Source of the DNA: Galeopsis tetrahit
Taxonomy: Eukaryota > Streptophyta > Magnoliopsida > Lamiales > Lamiaceae
DNA: 64,000 bases
Direction: 5' to 3'
NCBI GenBank assembly: GCA_963675135.1
Contig: OY776126.1
Location: 20,153,195-20,217,194 of the forward strand
The position numbers were made by a program, and so were the translations under genes. Of the stretch, positions 31,221 to 42,699 are shown piece by piece. Numbering within the stretch: the first letter of the stretch is position 1; every line of letters starts with the position of its first letter. The notes under the pieces are model-generated. The model ran no database searches and had not been told where the DNA came from. It saw only the letters and a program-made list of their open reading frames with translations.

Positions 31221-31417
31221 TGGTGGCGGCGCCTGGGGCGATGCCGGAGGGCTGCTGGCGTAATTAGGCTAGAGTTTAAAATTGGAGAGTGTATTTATTA
31301 GATCAAGTTTATTAAAAGGGTAATTTGGGTATTTTACGTATTTATTAAATTAATAGATGAGTGGGGGGAGTAGACTTAACAAAGCTGGAGGGGTATATAG
31401 CCAGGGCCATATTAATT

Positions 31418-32800
31418 GCTCGTAAAATTTAACATGTATAGGCCCAATTATAGAGAGTTGAGTAGCAGTGGATGAAATGTTGGCCCGGCCCAATTTACTT
31501 GTAAGCTTTATTGTCATTGGGCCAATTTGTTTATATTTGCCCATGAAAAAAAAATAAAAAAATACCTATAGCCATTAGTGTCATTATTGAAGGATGAAAA
31601 GGTTATGTGATATTTTCAATAATGGCTGCAACAACCCAACCCCCTTTGGAATTGAAAAAATAAAATAAAATAATTCGGGACATAGATCGCAGGTTATCAA
31701 TTTTTTCAAATATTTGACCTATTACTTTTTTTTCTTGTACAAATAACATTAAAAAATTGAATATAGTTATAACAAATTATAATATAATGAAATGCAAATT
31801 TATAAATAGGTTAGCTGACAATAGTTTATTGCTTTTGAGTTTTGACCAAACTTTTATCAAATGAAAGTTTGTTCTCGCATTTTCCCCCACCCAAAATAAC
31901 TCATTACAAGCATAGCCCTAAATTATTTGGCACTATTTTTTTAACTTTTTTTTTTTTTTTTGGTAAGCATTAATTTGTACGTCGTTTTCGTAATTCTAGC
32001 TTTTTCTTTATTGAGTGAGTTGATAAAACTTTTGTATCATGTTGCATCACTAATTATTGATAAAGCCAATTACATACTTGTGATTTTCTTTTCCTAATTT
32101 TTGTACTTGTAGTCCACTTACACAAATATATATTATATGCTACATATTTAGCTAATTAATTCAGAGTAACAAAAGAAAAATGTTAGTGGGGTATAAGGAG
32201 TAGGCCTCTTTATAAAAAGTTTGCATTCAACAATTTGTCAACTTCTTAAAGCCACAAAGCATCATTGTGTCCATCCCATTTGCACCATACATCATTTTTG
32301 ACTCCACTTGCTTCTTTTCAAAGCTTCACAAACAAGTTTATTCACTCATTTCCTTTATAATAGTATACTTTATTTATTTTACACGCCCCCTCATTTATTT
32401 ATTTGCATACAAGTACTATTATTTTTTTTCCAGAATGAAATGTGAGGCTATAGATATAATTAGTACTTGAGTTTGCTTTCATGATTTCATAAGTACTGTT
32501 TTGATGAAGTAGGCGAGGTGACTCAAGCTCGTGATCAAAGTTAAGCCCGGGTCAGATTTGAGGACAACTAAAAAACGGAATCAGAGAATAACATCAGGGT
32601 GAATTGAATGAAGTGGCAGAACGGACATTTATCACATAAAATCATTTATCATTCAAACGGTACATGAAGTAGCACATACAATCAACGGTAAAACAAGATG
32701 CAAAATTAAGTTCAACTCGAACAACATCTATTCCAACCCCAAAATAAAGAGTCTCAAATAAAAAAAAATTACATCAAGTCGTCGAACTCGGATGAGTTCA
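31418..32800. other. AT-rich intergenic DNA
   Basis: No gene recognised. Small open frames have AT-driven composition. Contains T-runs near 31940. Confidence 0.5.
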
Positions 32801-34380
32801 CACAGCGCTAGTGATTTGGGTGGAATTTGCGTGATTTTAATGTACATTTGAAGCTTATATTGCTCATGATTTCATTGGTTTATTGATCCATTATGGATAC
32901 TTTGATCAAATTGGGAGAAAGGTAGTGTCCTTGTCTTTTTGTAGGAAAAACAAGGATTTTGGGAGTAAAACACATACCATATCTCACTAGACTGAAGGGA
33001 GGATTGCACCATTGGAATCGTCTCGAAAAATGGAGCGGGATGAAAAGAGAATCAAGCTAATCGGAGGTCGAAAGCATAAGTTACACGCAAAACAAGTTTG
33101 AGGGTGCGACATAGCCGAACCATGACCTACGAGTTGTAAATTTTTAGATTACTCGACCGAGCTGGAGGGGACGACATGGGGCCGCCTTGACCGAGCATTC
33201 AGAAACGACCGAGGCCGACCGAAGACTGCAACTTGCATATTGCGATGACTCGGACGACTTGAAAAAGAATGCCCCAAGACCTCCTCGGCCGAGCCCGAGG
33301 CCGGCCTGCCACTTGCAAATTCTGTCCTGACTCGGCCAAGTCGGAGTTGCCCCTTTTTGGACGATTTTTGCGTATTTTCGCCATTTTCCGAGCGCCTACT
33401 TGCAAAACTCGTTTCTAAACTCTACCTCAAGACTATAAATACCCTCCTGTCATATTTTTATCAATTCATCACCCCTCCCGCAAGAATTCTTCACACATTC
33501 ACACACACTTGGAGGTGTTCTTCACCCATTTCTTCTCAATTGGAGCAAGGATTGGACCATTGGCTTTTAAATTTTAGTCTCCATCATCCTATAGACTAAA
33601 CTTTCTCTTTCCTTTACTTTTTATTTCATTTTGTCATTTAGTTTTGTAATAGTTAGATTATGATTATGTTTGGCTAGAACACCTTTTGTTTTAGGGCTAT
33701 GTAGACACTCTTGATAATGTTTATGAATTAATTTCTTGCTTATTTGGTATATGTGTTGTTTACTCCTATTTGAACATTTGGATTTCATTGCAAAACATGT
33801 CATTAGTGTACATAGTGATGTGCTTAATCTTGATTAATTGAAATTGGATTGAGAAATCTCTTTTGATTAATTGATTACAAACATTCCACCTAATTTATTG
33901 TGAAATTGAGAATCTATTAGGAGGGTGTGTGATGATCTTATGAGCCTTTTTGGGTTATATGATACATGCTTGGTAGAGATACATGTTTGTGTGATATTTC
34001 CTTTGAATTAATTGGATCGAAAGAACTTTACAAACACATTACCACTTAAGTCAGCTTTTAGTCATAAATGGATTCATTAGTGTGTCATATGCCTTGGAAC
34101 CTATCTTCTCTTAATCGAGTTTAATCAACTCTACTTTTATTTTCATGATTTGTATGAGCATACTTGATCGATTTTACTTATTACTCGTTTATTGTTTACT
34201 AGTGACAATTTGGTAGGCAATTAGGGGTAATCAAACACTTAACTTTCGATCACGTCTATTTAGAACTTAATCAACAAACTCCACTGTTACACTCTCCCTC
34301 CTTGTGGGATCTACCTCGTACTGACTTCGCTACAATATACACTGTATACTTACGATCCTGTATTCTGGTGTTGTGAAATA
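32800..34380 (+). mobile_element. Gypsy-type LTR-like segment, probably solo or truncated
   Basis: A GC-richer part (about 33000-33410) contains CTCGGCCGAG units like those in the Athila-like LTR. A TATA box follows (CTATAAATACC near 33433), then a leader-like stretch. At 34296-34345 comes TCTCCCTCCTTGTGGGATCT, then ACTGTATACTTACGA, a phrase familiar from the ends of plant Gypsy LTRs. No gag or pol lies next to it. Outer limits are approximate and no TSD was found. Confidence 0.5.
33434..33440 (+). promoter_or_regulatory. TATA box in the Gypsy-type LTR-like segment
   Basis: TATAAAT in the context GACTATAAATACCCTCC, about 40 bp after the GC-rich part; a typical core promoter context for a plant LTR. 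Confidence 0.5.
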
Positions 34381-37264
34381 CGTGAATAGCTAGAACTATA
34401 GCTAGTTGACCCAATCATCTATAGTTCCAACTCAAGAATTTCATAACTCCTCACCAATTTCAAAGTCGGGGGCTAGCCTATCATTTTTTTAAAATATGTT
34501 CTTTGGTATTGGTGTTATCGTGACACACCAACCCAGGCTTGCATGCGAAATCTCCTTGTCATACTCATTTTCCTCGTTTTCAGCTAAGTAACGTCATCCG
34601 CATTAAAGTTGTCGTCTTCGTGCATTGATGAATGGTCAAAGATTGGGTTCATTAAGAGGGAATCATTATTATGAAACTATTTCACTCCACATTGATTAAC
34701 AACCGTCAGTGAATTAATTGACCGTTTTCTTCAATGGGCCCCTTCCAAAATTAACTTCCACAAATTATGTCTTCACGTAACCGTTTGCTGACTGTTCGTG
34801 ATACTAAGATTATGTCCAGACATAAATCCACTTACCTCATTCGTAACCACTTTTCCCCGACAAGAATATGCCTTATTCGATTAATGGCCACTAGAAACGG
34901 GGCCCACTCCCTCTCCCCTCACCATATGCCGAATCAAAAGCCTTTGCACAAAAGCTCACATAGTGGTCAAATTTCCCAATGAAGAAACAAAATACATCGA
35001 GCCCTTTGTATTTAAAATTAACCACAATAGAGACTTCGTTCGACAATTTTATCTTCTTACACCTTTTTAGAGAGAGAGACGCCAAGCTCGACTCGTATAC
35101 GCATGAACCTTTTTCAGGCGGCTCCTTCATTGGTAACATCATATTCAACAAACCTATGAAATTACCCAGCGATTGGCCCACACTATACAAGAAGCAAAGA
35201 AAAATAATTTGATAATTTAAGTGTAAATTTTGTGATGATTTGATAGATTTTTTACAAACACAACTTAAAAATATATAATTAAAATTTTACAGGACGATAG
35301 TATCCCTATATAAATACACTCTTCGTCCAACTTTGTATATAATTTTTTTTTTTTTATGGTTCAAATTTAATATGTATATTTTAAAATGAAAATAATATTT
35401 TTATTATCATCCTTCAAATAAATGAAATTAATTTATTAGGATTTTTTAATAGGAATGGTATCCTAATATTGAGAGTGATGGTTGAAATAGGTACGTGGGG
35501 CTTTGGGTTGGTGAGAATTCACATGTAATGAATTTGCCCTCTATTTCCAATGTATTTTTAATTACGACAAAAACAGCCGCTATATTATCCGTGACTTCCG
35601 CCTAACGCGCCGCTCATTCCTACCGCCGGCAGCTGGTCACACTTCTCCTTCTACCCATAAACTCACACCACGCGAACTGTCAAGCCGTGTATTCACAGCT
35701 TTTTCTTTTTTTTTTTTTTCATGAAATCGTCTAAATGTCGAATTATCCATATCGAAAATGATATTCACTCCTCCATCTACTAAAAATAATACAAATAATC
35801 TCTCGTGATGATATAATTTCATATAAATTTTGGTCTTTTTAAATAATCATGTTCCCTTCATCTACTAAAAATAGGAGTAATACACACAATTTCTCGTGAT
35901 GAGAAAATTTTCATATAATTTTTTGTCTTTTTAAATATTTATGTATTCCTTTTAAATTTTGTTTCATGTTTTTCTAGAATCACATTTATTGTTAATTTTT
36001 TTCATTCGATACACATTTATTTTTTGTATTTATTAACCGAACAATGATGATATCTTAATCTACCGCCTAACGGGATGTTTTTTTATAAATTAAAACTTGA
36101 ACTTAAATTACAAATTATTAACTTTATTGGTATTATTTATTTAATTTAAAAAAATAATAGTATAAATTATTTACTATAAAAATAATGCTAACATATTTCA
36201 AAGTAGCACCGCCGTATAAGAAATACTCTTTCCTTTTAAATTAATTTTTACACTTTTCTTTTTTTATCTCAATGCTAATTGTCACACTCATAAAAGAAAA
36301 AAATTAACATAATTGTCACACTATGTGTCTTTATCTTATCACTTTAGATCCAATTTAATAGGGTATATTAGCTCAAAATAGATGACTAATTAGGTGTGTA
36401 AAATAAAATTTATATATTCAATAGGTGAATACTAAATGAAAAAGACATGATTAAATACTAAATAAAAAACACACAATTTAAATATTTAGATCCGATAGAT
36501 CAGTATTTCAATATATCTATCAAAATGAAACTTAATAAAATTGAAATGACCATCATACCATAACTTTAATGGGAGCGAGCTAGTAAACATTAGTTGCAAC
36601 ATAAAACAGAGTAATGCAAAAACATTTTTCCACTCAACAAGGTCTGGTGTTACTCCGTCAAGTTCTGACTTTAAACAGGACTCTCACAATGGACTGTTGG
36701 AATTGATTTATGGAGATTAGTCAATTTTTTGATCAAATACCCAACACTTCAAAAAAATTACTAATACTTTAAAAAATAGCAATGGAGCTATATATTTTGA
36801 GATGTGGTGTTCAGTCGCAGCACAAGGGTGTGTGGAAAGAAAGAAGTGATTGAGTGATGAGAGTCCTAGTAAGAAACGCACCTCAAATTAATGGCCAAAG
36901 ACTAATAAAATCTTCAACTTTCCCACTGAAAGCACTAGTGTTAAGAAAGAGACAAGTTTGGGTAATGACAATGGAGTCAGAGTTAGTGATACGGCAAAAA
37001 AACTGTGACACAACACATAAATCCAAACACTCTTAAATATTTTACTACTAGTATTTATTTCTAGGAAAAAAGTCAGCTCTCTGTGTCATCATTTCAAATT
37101 ACTCCCACCAGCCCCTTTTGTTTTGTCCACAATAAAAAAAAAAATTGGGTTTTTTTCCTCAACTAAAATCAATGTTCGGTAAACTGCTTTTTCCCTGTTG
37201 TTTACTACAAGAATGCTCCTTTTCTTCCTCCCTGTTTCTTTGATTTGAAATCACTGGATTTTGA
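34381..37264. other. Intergenic DNA upstream of the receptor kinase gene
   Basis: No gene is recognised. A roughly 95-bp imperfect tandem duplication lies at about 35757-35950 (each unit contains CATCTACTAAAAATA, TCTCGTGATGA and TTTTAAATA). The segment 34750-35210 is less AT-rich with several short open frames, but no family is visible. Promoter sequence of the receptor kinase should lie in the last kilobase. Confidence 0.5.
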
Positions 37265-37700
37265 GTAAGTATACTTTTCTACTCTTAATAAGCATCTGAT
37301 TTTATTCTGAAAGAGCTTACTTTATTGAGGGTTTCATCTCTTTGTTTATTGAGCTTTTGCTTGCTTCACTTGTAAGTGATTATGCCTTCAAAAACCACCT
37401 CTTTTTTGCAAAGAGATGTACTTTGGTTTGTGGGGTTGGAATAAATAAAGGGGGTTTACTCATTTGGAGTGTAAAAATTGAAACTTGGGATCTGAAACCA
37501 TGAGCACCTCGCTTCAGTTACAAGTTCTTTGCTAACCCCCTTTTTTTTTTTTTTTAACTATTCCGTGATCTTTGAATTGTTTTGGAAACTGGGTTTGAAT
37601 TTTCTTGGAAATTTATTGCTTCTGTTGTTGAATTAGACACGCTACTTCTTAATGTGAAGTGGGGTTTACTTGAGTAAAAGTCTTGGTGGGGTTACTGCAG
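37265..37700 (+). other. Possible 5'-UTR intron of the receptor kinase gene
   Basis: A strong donor (TTTTGA then GTAAGTAT) at 37265 and an acceptor (GGGTTACTGCAG) ending at 37700 lie upstream of the ATG at 37996, with T-rich sequence between. Splicing would leave the coding exon intact. This is inferred from site quality only; a second acceptor-like CAG lies at 37718-37720. Confidence 0.4.
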
Positions 37701-37995
37701 GTGCATTTCTTGATTTACAGTATTTTTTTTTATGATCTTGGAATTAGGGTTCAAGTTGCTATTTAAATTTTAAATATATTCAGTGCCTTGCTTTCAACTA
37801 AAGGTTGAATTTCTCATTGTGTCTAGGGATTGGAAGCCATGTGGGAAACCAGGAAAATGTGGTGTTGGTGGATGTGATTACTTATAACTAGTGTGTCTGG
37901 AATGTGGTTGTTTTGTATCTTTGCGAAGTTTTGTGATAATCAATCCCCCTATGGTTTCTGATTTGAGCTGGTGAACACATTTGGGATCATCAACT

Positions 37996-40900
37996 ATGAA
38001 TTTCCTGAATTGGGCATTCTTAGCTTGTTTCCTCTGTTTATCCTTGAGCATTGCTTTGCCTCAAGATTGTAATCCGAATGATTTATCAGTCTTGAATGAA
38101 TTCTCGGGCCAATTGATCAATGGTTCTATCAAATCTTCTTGGTCTAATGATCAGAAATGCTGCAATTGGGAGGGTGTTGTGTGTGAAGAAGATGGTGGAA
38201 GTAGAGTGGCCATGTTGAAGTTATCTGGAAAAGGGTTGAAGGGCAAAATTTCAGTCTCTCTGTGCAAATTGGATCGATTGAAAGTGCTCGATTTTTCGCA
38301 CAATTCTCTTAATGGTGAATTGCCCTTGGAATTCTCTAACTTGAAGCAGCTGCAAGTTCTTGATTTCAGCCACAACTTGCTGGATGGACCCGTATTCGGG
38401 GCAATCGTTGGATTGAAATCGATCCAATCTCTCAACCTCTCCGGCAACTCTTTTACAGGAAACCTCACTGATATTGGAGTGTTTCCTAATTTGGTGAATT
38501 TGAACATTAGTAACAATTTGTTCACTGGCCAAATTAACTCCAATATCTGTAGTTTTTCCAGGAGGATTCAAGTTCTTGATTTATCAGCAAATCATTTCAG
38601 TGGTGTGCTCGGCGGCTTGAACAATTGCAGCACATCTCTGTATCAGCTGCATCTGGATTTCAATTCTCTTTCTGGTGAACTTCCAAACTCATTATACTTG
38701 TTATCTTATTTGGAGCATCTTTCTATCTCATCAAATAGTTTTTTTGGCAATCTGAGTCTTGAAATTAGTAAGCTTTCCAATCTTAGAACCTTAATTTTAT
38801 CCGGAAATCGGTTTTCTGGTCCAATTCCTGATATCTTTGGCAACTTAACTGAACTGCAACACCTTGATGCTAATTCAAATCACTTATCCGGGTCGCTGCC
38901 TTCGACCCTATCCGTTTGCTCGAAGCTAGAAGTGCTTGATCTTCGAAACAACTCCCTTTACGGCCCTATTGATCTTGATTTTTCAAGATTACCTAATCTC
39001 TGTACCCTTGATCTTGCTAGCAATCGTTTTTCCGGTCCATTACCCGAGTCACTATCCAAAAGCCAAGAACTGAAAATATTGAGTCTTGCCAAGAATAATC
39101 TGACTGGCAAGATCCCTGATAGCTATTCCAATCTTTCGTCTCTTGTATTTGTTTCGTTGTCAAATAACAGCCTTGTAGACTTATCAGGGTCTTTATCAGT
39201 TATCAAGCATTGCAAGAATCTCACCACACTTATACTCACCAAGAATTTTCTTGGTGAAGAAATTCCCGAAAATCTTGGTGGGTTCGAGAGCTTATTGATT
39301 TTCGCTCTTGGAAACTGCGGCCTGAATGGCCGTATCCCAAATTGGCTACTGAATTGCAGCAAGTTGCAGGTTCTTGATTTGTCTTGGAATCATCTAGAAG
39401 GCAGCATCCCTCCCTGGATTGGAGAGATGGAGGGTTTGTTCTATTTGGATTTATCTAATAATTCACTCACCGGAGAATTTCCAAAGGGTATCACCGAGCT
39501 GAAAAGCCTCATTTCTGCAAAGAGTTACAAATCAAGTCTCAATACTGCAACTGGTGTCCCACTTTTTGTGAAGAGAAATAAGAGTGCTAATGGATTGCAG
39601 TATAATCAAGCTTCAAGTTTTCCTCCGTCCCTATTGTTGAGCAATAACAGGATAAACGGCTCGATTTGGTCTGAAATCGGGCAGCTGAAACAGCTGCATG
39701 TCTTGGATCTGAGTAGGAATAACATATCAGGGACCATCCCTAGCTCCATTTCCAATATGGTCAACCTCGAGACATTGGATTTGTCGTACAATAATCTGTC
39801 TGGATCGATTCCTTCATCGTTCAATCAGCTCACATTCCTGTCTAAATTCAGTGTTGCGTATAATCATCTCAGAGGATCAATTCCCACAGGGGGGCAATTT
39901 CTGAGCTTCCCCACATCAAGTTTCGACGGTAATCTAGGACTTTGCGGGAAATTAATTTCGCCGTGTGCTGTTGATAATATGGGGCTCCGTCCGCCTACTC
40001 CTGCTCGGGATGATCGGAAGCTTGGCCGGAATAGTATTCTTGGAATTACGATAAGTATCGGGGTTGGGGTTGCTCTGCTGCTTGCTGTTCTTTTGATCAG
40101 GATAGCGAGACGAGATGTTGGGGTTCCGATTGATGACGTGGAGGAGGAAAATGATCGATATTCGAATGCATTTGGACCTCCGAAGCTCGTTCTTTTCAAC
40201 AATGCAGATTGCAAGGATCTCTCCGTTTCGGAGTTGTTGAAATCAACTAACAATTTCAGCCAAGCGAACATCGTTGGCTGTGGAGGATTCGGTCTAGTGT
40301 ACAAAGCTGATTTCCCTGATGGGACGAAAGCTGCAATCAAGAGGCTGTCGGGTGATTGTGGACAGATGGAGCGAGAATTTCAAGCAGAAGTGGAAGCTCT
40401 GTCAAGAGCTCAGCATAAGAACCTCGTTTCTCTTCAAGGGTATTGTCGGTATGGAAATGATCGGTTGTTGATTTACTCGTATATGGAAAACGGGAGCCTT
40501 GACTATTGGTTGCACGAGAGAGTAGACGGGGGCTCATTTCTTACATGGGAAACGAGATTGAAAATCGCTCGAGGCGCAGCTAAGGGATTGGCGTATTTAC
40601 ACAAAGAGCCAAACATAGTTCACCGGGACATCAAGACGAGCAACATTCTTTTGAACGAGAAATTTGAGGCGCACCTGGCTGATTTTGGGCTGTCGAGGTT
40701 ACTCCACCCGTATGAGACTCACGTGACGACGGATTTGGTCGGGACGTTGGGTTATATTCCTCCCGAGTATAGCCAGACTTTGACCGCCACTTTCAGGGGC
40801 GATGTTTACAGCTTTGGAGTCGTTCTTCTTGAGCTTTTAACAGGAAGACGACCAGTTGAAGTTTGCAAAGGGAAGAACTGCAGAGATTTGGTGGGGTGGA

Positions 40901-41091
40901 TGTATCAGATGAAATCGGAGAATCGGGCTTGGGAGGTATTTGATTTGTCTATACGTGATGAAGATTGCGAAAAAGAACTTATGGAGTTGCTTAACATAGC
41001 TTGTAAATGTATAGACCAGGATCCTAGAAAAAGACCCTCAATTGATGAAGTTGTTTCTTGGCTTGAAGCAATTGAGATAGGAAAAGCTTAA
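37996..41091 (+). CDS. PSKR: LRR receptor kinase, phytosulfokine receptor family (PSKR2-like)
   Basis: Intronless, 1,031 residues. The frame extends back to a TTG at 37981, but the first ATG is at 37996 and begins the signal peptide (MNFLNWAFLACFLCLSLSIA). Next are the LRR N-cap (CCNWEGVVC), about 20 LRRs, and an island domain around GVPLFVKRNKSANGLQYNQ (about residues 515-535) that in this family binds the sulfated peptide phytosulfokine. A TM segment lies at about 680-700 and a Ser/Thr kinase at about 750-1025. Kinase motifs: P-loop GCGGFG (761-766), AIK Lys782, HRD 876-878, DFG 896-898, GTLGYIPPEY. Family members act at the plasma membrane with SERK co-receptors in growth and immunity. Oddity: two residues normally present between LHK and EPN before HRD are missing. 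All catalytic motifs are present, so activity is likely. Confidence 0.93.
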   Translation: MNFLNWAFLACFLCLSLSIALPQDCNPNDLSVLNEFSGQLINGSIKSSWSNDQKCCNWEGVVCEEDGGSRVAMLKLSGKGLKGKISVSLCKLDRLKVLDFSHNSLNGELPLEFSNLKQLQVLDFSHNLLDGPVFGAIVGLKSIQSLNLSGNSFTGNLTDIGVFPNLVNLNISNNLFTGQINSNICSFSRRIQVLDLSANHFSGVLGGLNNCSTSLYQLHLDFNSLSGELPNSLYLLSYLEHLSISSNSFFGNLSLEISKLSNLRTLILSGNRFSGPIPDIFGNLTELQHLDANSNHLSGSLPSTLSVCSKLEVLDLRNNSLYGPIDLDFSRLPNLCTLDLASNRFSGPLPESLSKSQELKILSLAKNNLTGKIPDSYSNLSSLVFVSLSNNSLVDLSGSLSVIKHCKNLTTLILTKNFLGEEIPENLGGFESLLIFALGNCGLNGRIPNWLLNCSKLQVLDLSWNHLEGSIPPWIGEMEGLFYLDLSNNSLTGEFPKGITELKSLISAKSYKSSLNTATGVPLFVKRNKSANGLQYNQASSFPPSLLLSNNRINGSIWSEIGQLKQLHVLDLSRNNISGTIPSSISNMVNLETLDLSYNNLSGSIPSSFNQLTFLSKFSVAYNHLRGSIPTGGQFLSFPTSSFDGNLGLCGKLISPCAVDNMGLRPPTPARDDRKLGRNSILGITISIGVGVALLLAVLLIRIARRDVGVPIDDVEEENDRYSNAFGPPKLVLFNNADCKDLSVSELLKSTNNFSQANIVGCGGFGLVYKADFPDGTKAAIKRLSGDCGQMEREFQAEVEALSRAQHKNLVSLQGYCRYGNDRLLIYSYMENGSLDYWLHERVDGGSFLTWETRLKIARGAAKGLAYLHKEPNIVHRDIKTSNILLNEKFEAHLADFGLSRLLHPYETHVTTDLVGTLGYIPPEYSQTLTATFRGDVYSFGVVLLELLTGRRPVEVCKGKNCRDLVGWMYQMKSENRAWEVFDLSIRDEDCEKELMELLNIACKCIDQDPRKRPSIDEVVSWLEAIEIGKA

Positions 41092-41396
41092 ACTCAACAC
41101 ATGGAATTTCTAGTGAAAATATGTCACAATATTTCTTTAATTATGTATCCTTTGTTTCCTTATCTTATTTTACAATCACATTAGGCCTCTTACATATATG
41201 CCCTTTACTACATCACTGTAGTTTTTTTCTTATATTATTCTTGTTGAAACTCAAAAGAATCTAATTCTTGTCTTGACATAACAACTCATATAACTGAATC
41301 TGGATAGTTTACATTGAGGTCAAAAACTCACTGTGTAGGAGTAACAATCAAGAAAAGAAGATTCTACAAAAAAGAATAAAGAAAAAAGAGATTGAT
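41092..41396. other. Convergent intergenic gap
   Basis: 305 bp between the stop codons of two convergent genes. It must hold both 3' UTRs and both polyadenylation signals, so the transcripts could overlap. AATAAA-like words occur, for example AAGAATAAAGAA near 41373. Confidence 0.6.
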
Positions 41397-42544
41397 TCAG
41401 AAGAGTCTGTTGTCAGTGGTTTGAACTCCATGTGTGACAGGGGCTTTTGCTCTAATCTTCTTCAGGTACCAAACTCCTGCTCCAACAAATGCTCCAGTTA
41501 CTGATACAGCTGCCACACTCCCTAAACACAATTTCAATCGTAAGATCGCAAATAGTATTTCGTCTCGTATTTCACTACCAATAGATGAATCTTTTAACTG
41601 ACTTACCAACCACCACTGCAGGCCTGCTGTGCTCACCGCTATGATCTGCTACAATCATAGATATATCAAAGTTATTTTAAAAAAGTAGCAGAAGTATTAG
41701 TTACTTCACTAAAAAGTATCATATATACTTTACCTTTACAGTAAGTAGTAACATTCCCCTTATCACACAAGCACAAGAAATCCTGCGTCTCTGTGTCAAA
41801 CCCACACGCGCCACCTCCCCTCGCCTCGTCCTGACACCACAAGCACCGCGTAGTCACTGGAATATCGAAGTCCACCCTGATCCCATACTCAGGCACCTGA
41901 TTAAACGCCGGAGTAATACCAAGATTCCTCCAATAAACGGCTGTGTAAGTCGCGCAATGCTTCAACATCATCCTCAACGACTCGCTCCCCTTGGGGTAAT
42001 ACGAGCAGCACGAGCTCTGTCCCAAAGCAGAGGAGCATTCCGGCAAGTGCCTACAGAGATAGCTCGACGTGTCGCATGCAGAGTCGCATTGGTCGGGAAA
42101 TCGCTCACAAAACCGAGGTTTAGGCTCCATGATGACGTCGCTTTCGCTGCAGTTGAAGAAGAGGTAATCATTCTGTGATGATAGCTTGAAATGAGTGCTT
42201 GTGTCGAGGGCGAAAGCTCGTGTGGGGCGGAAATGGCGACCATCTCTGCAGTTCCACATGAAGGGGTCGGAGACGAGGATGTGGGGGTCGGTGTAGGTGA
42301 TGTTCAGGACAGGGTACTGTCCTGATGGAGTCCGGAAAATGAGGTTTCCGGACTCAGAGCAGACGAGGATGCGGCGGTAGTATGGGCTGCCGCAGCCGTC
42401 GTCGATGCCCAAGGGGTATTGGATTGGGATTAGGCCACATGAGGTTCTGCATTGGCTTGTTTTGGCTTGTGTGAGAACTAGAGAGAGGAGGAGGGAGAGA
42501 GAGAGGAGAGAGATTAGGGTTGTATTGTTGCATGCAGAAGCCAT
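41397..42544 (-). CDS. WAK-type galacturonan-binding ectodomain protein, no kinase, three exons
   Basis: Exons 42544-41734, 41648-41607 and 41521-41397 join in frame to 325 residues with GT-AG introns (donors GTAAAG and GTAAGT, acceptors TTGTAG and TTTAG). The ATG at 42544 starts a clear signal peptide (SLLSLSLLLSLVLTQA); an in-frame ATG at 42601 would put a polar extension before it and is less likely. A GUB_WAK_bind-like domain (CRTSCGLIPIQYPLG to FMWNCRD) is followed by a Cys-rich WAK-associated part ending ACGFDTETQDFLCLC. Exon 3 supplies a TM segment (about residues 286-304) and a short basic tail. Such ectodomains bind pectin in the wall. With no kinase, it would need a partner to signal, or act as a decoy or structural link; this is inference. 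Confidence 0.88.
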
Positions 42545-42646
42545 GGAAATTGATGTTAGTTTGAGGTAGGGGATTATATTAAGGTGGGATTTAATTTGCA
42601 TGTTGAGTTGAATTGAAGTTAAGTATTTGAATCATCTGATGTTGCT

Positions 42647-42656
42647 TTTATATATA
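42647..42656 (-). promoter_or_regulatory. TATA box of the WAK-type gene
   Basis: The minus strand reads TATATATAAA about 105 bp upstream of the chosen ATG. A transcription start about 30 bp downstream would fall near 42620, leaving the upstream ATG at 42601 almost at the RNA 5' end, which favours the 42544 start. Confidence 0.6.
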
Positions 42657-42699
42657 GCTTTTGCTTTTGATCGTCTCTTTTTCTTTTTATTTTATGGGA

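Larger units (their letters stand above)
19804..31408. mobile_element. Mutator-like TIR element hosting two nested Copia elements
   Basis: The left terminus GGCCCTCGCTATATACCCCT and the inverted right terminus (GGCCCTGGCTATATACCCCT when complemented) extend for about 45 bp. They are flanked by the 9-bp repeat atattaatt (19795-19803 and 31409-31417), the hallmark of the Mutator superfamily. Native sequence is only 19804-20701 plus 31133-31408, about 1.17 kb; the rest is a later insertion. The native part has a GC-rich CCG/CCT-biased block (about 20030-20330), a pair of hairpins and a 20-bp tandem duplication. No transposase is present, so it is non-autonomous. The GC-rich block could be captured gene sequence, as in Pack-MULEs, but I cannot name a donor. 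Confidence 0.85.

Noticed and set aside
37981..37995. TTG at 37981 as start of the PSKR-like protein
   Set aside because: Plant nuclear genes start at ATG; the ATG at 37996 directly begins the signal peptide.
41957..42178. Plus-strand ORF opposite the WAK-type gene
   Set aside because: It is antisense to a Cys-rich coding exon with consistent splice sites and has no known motif.
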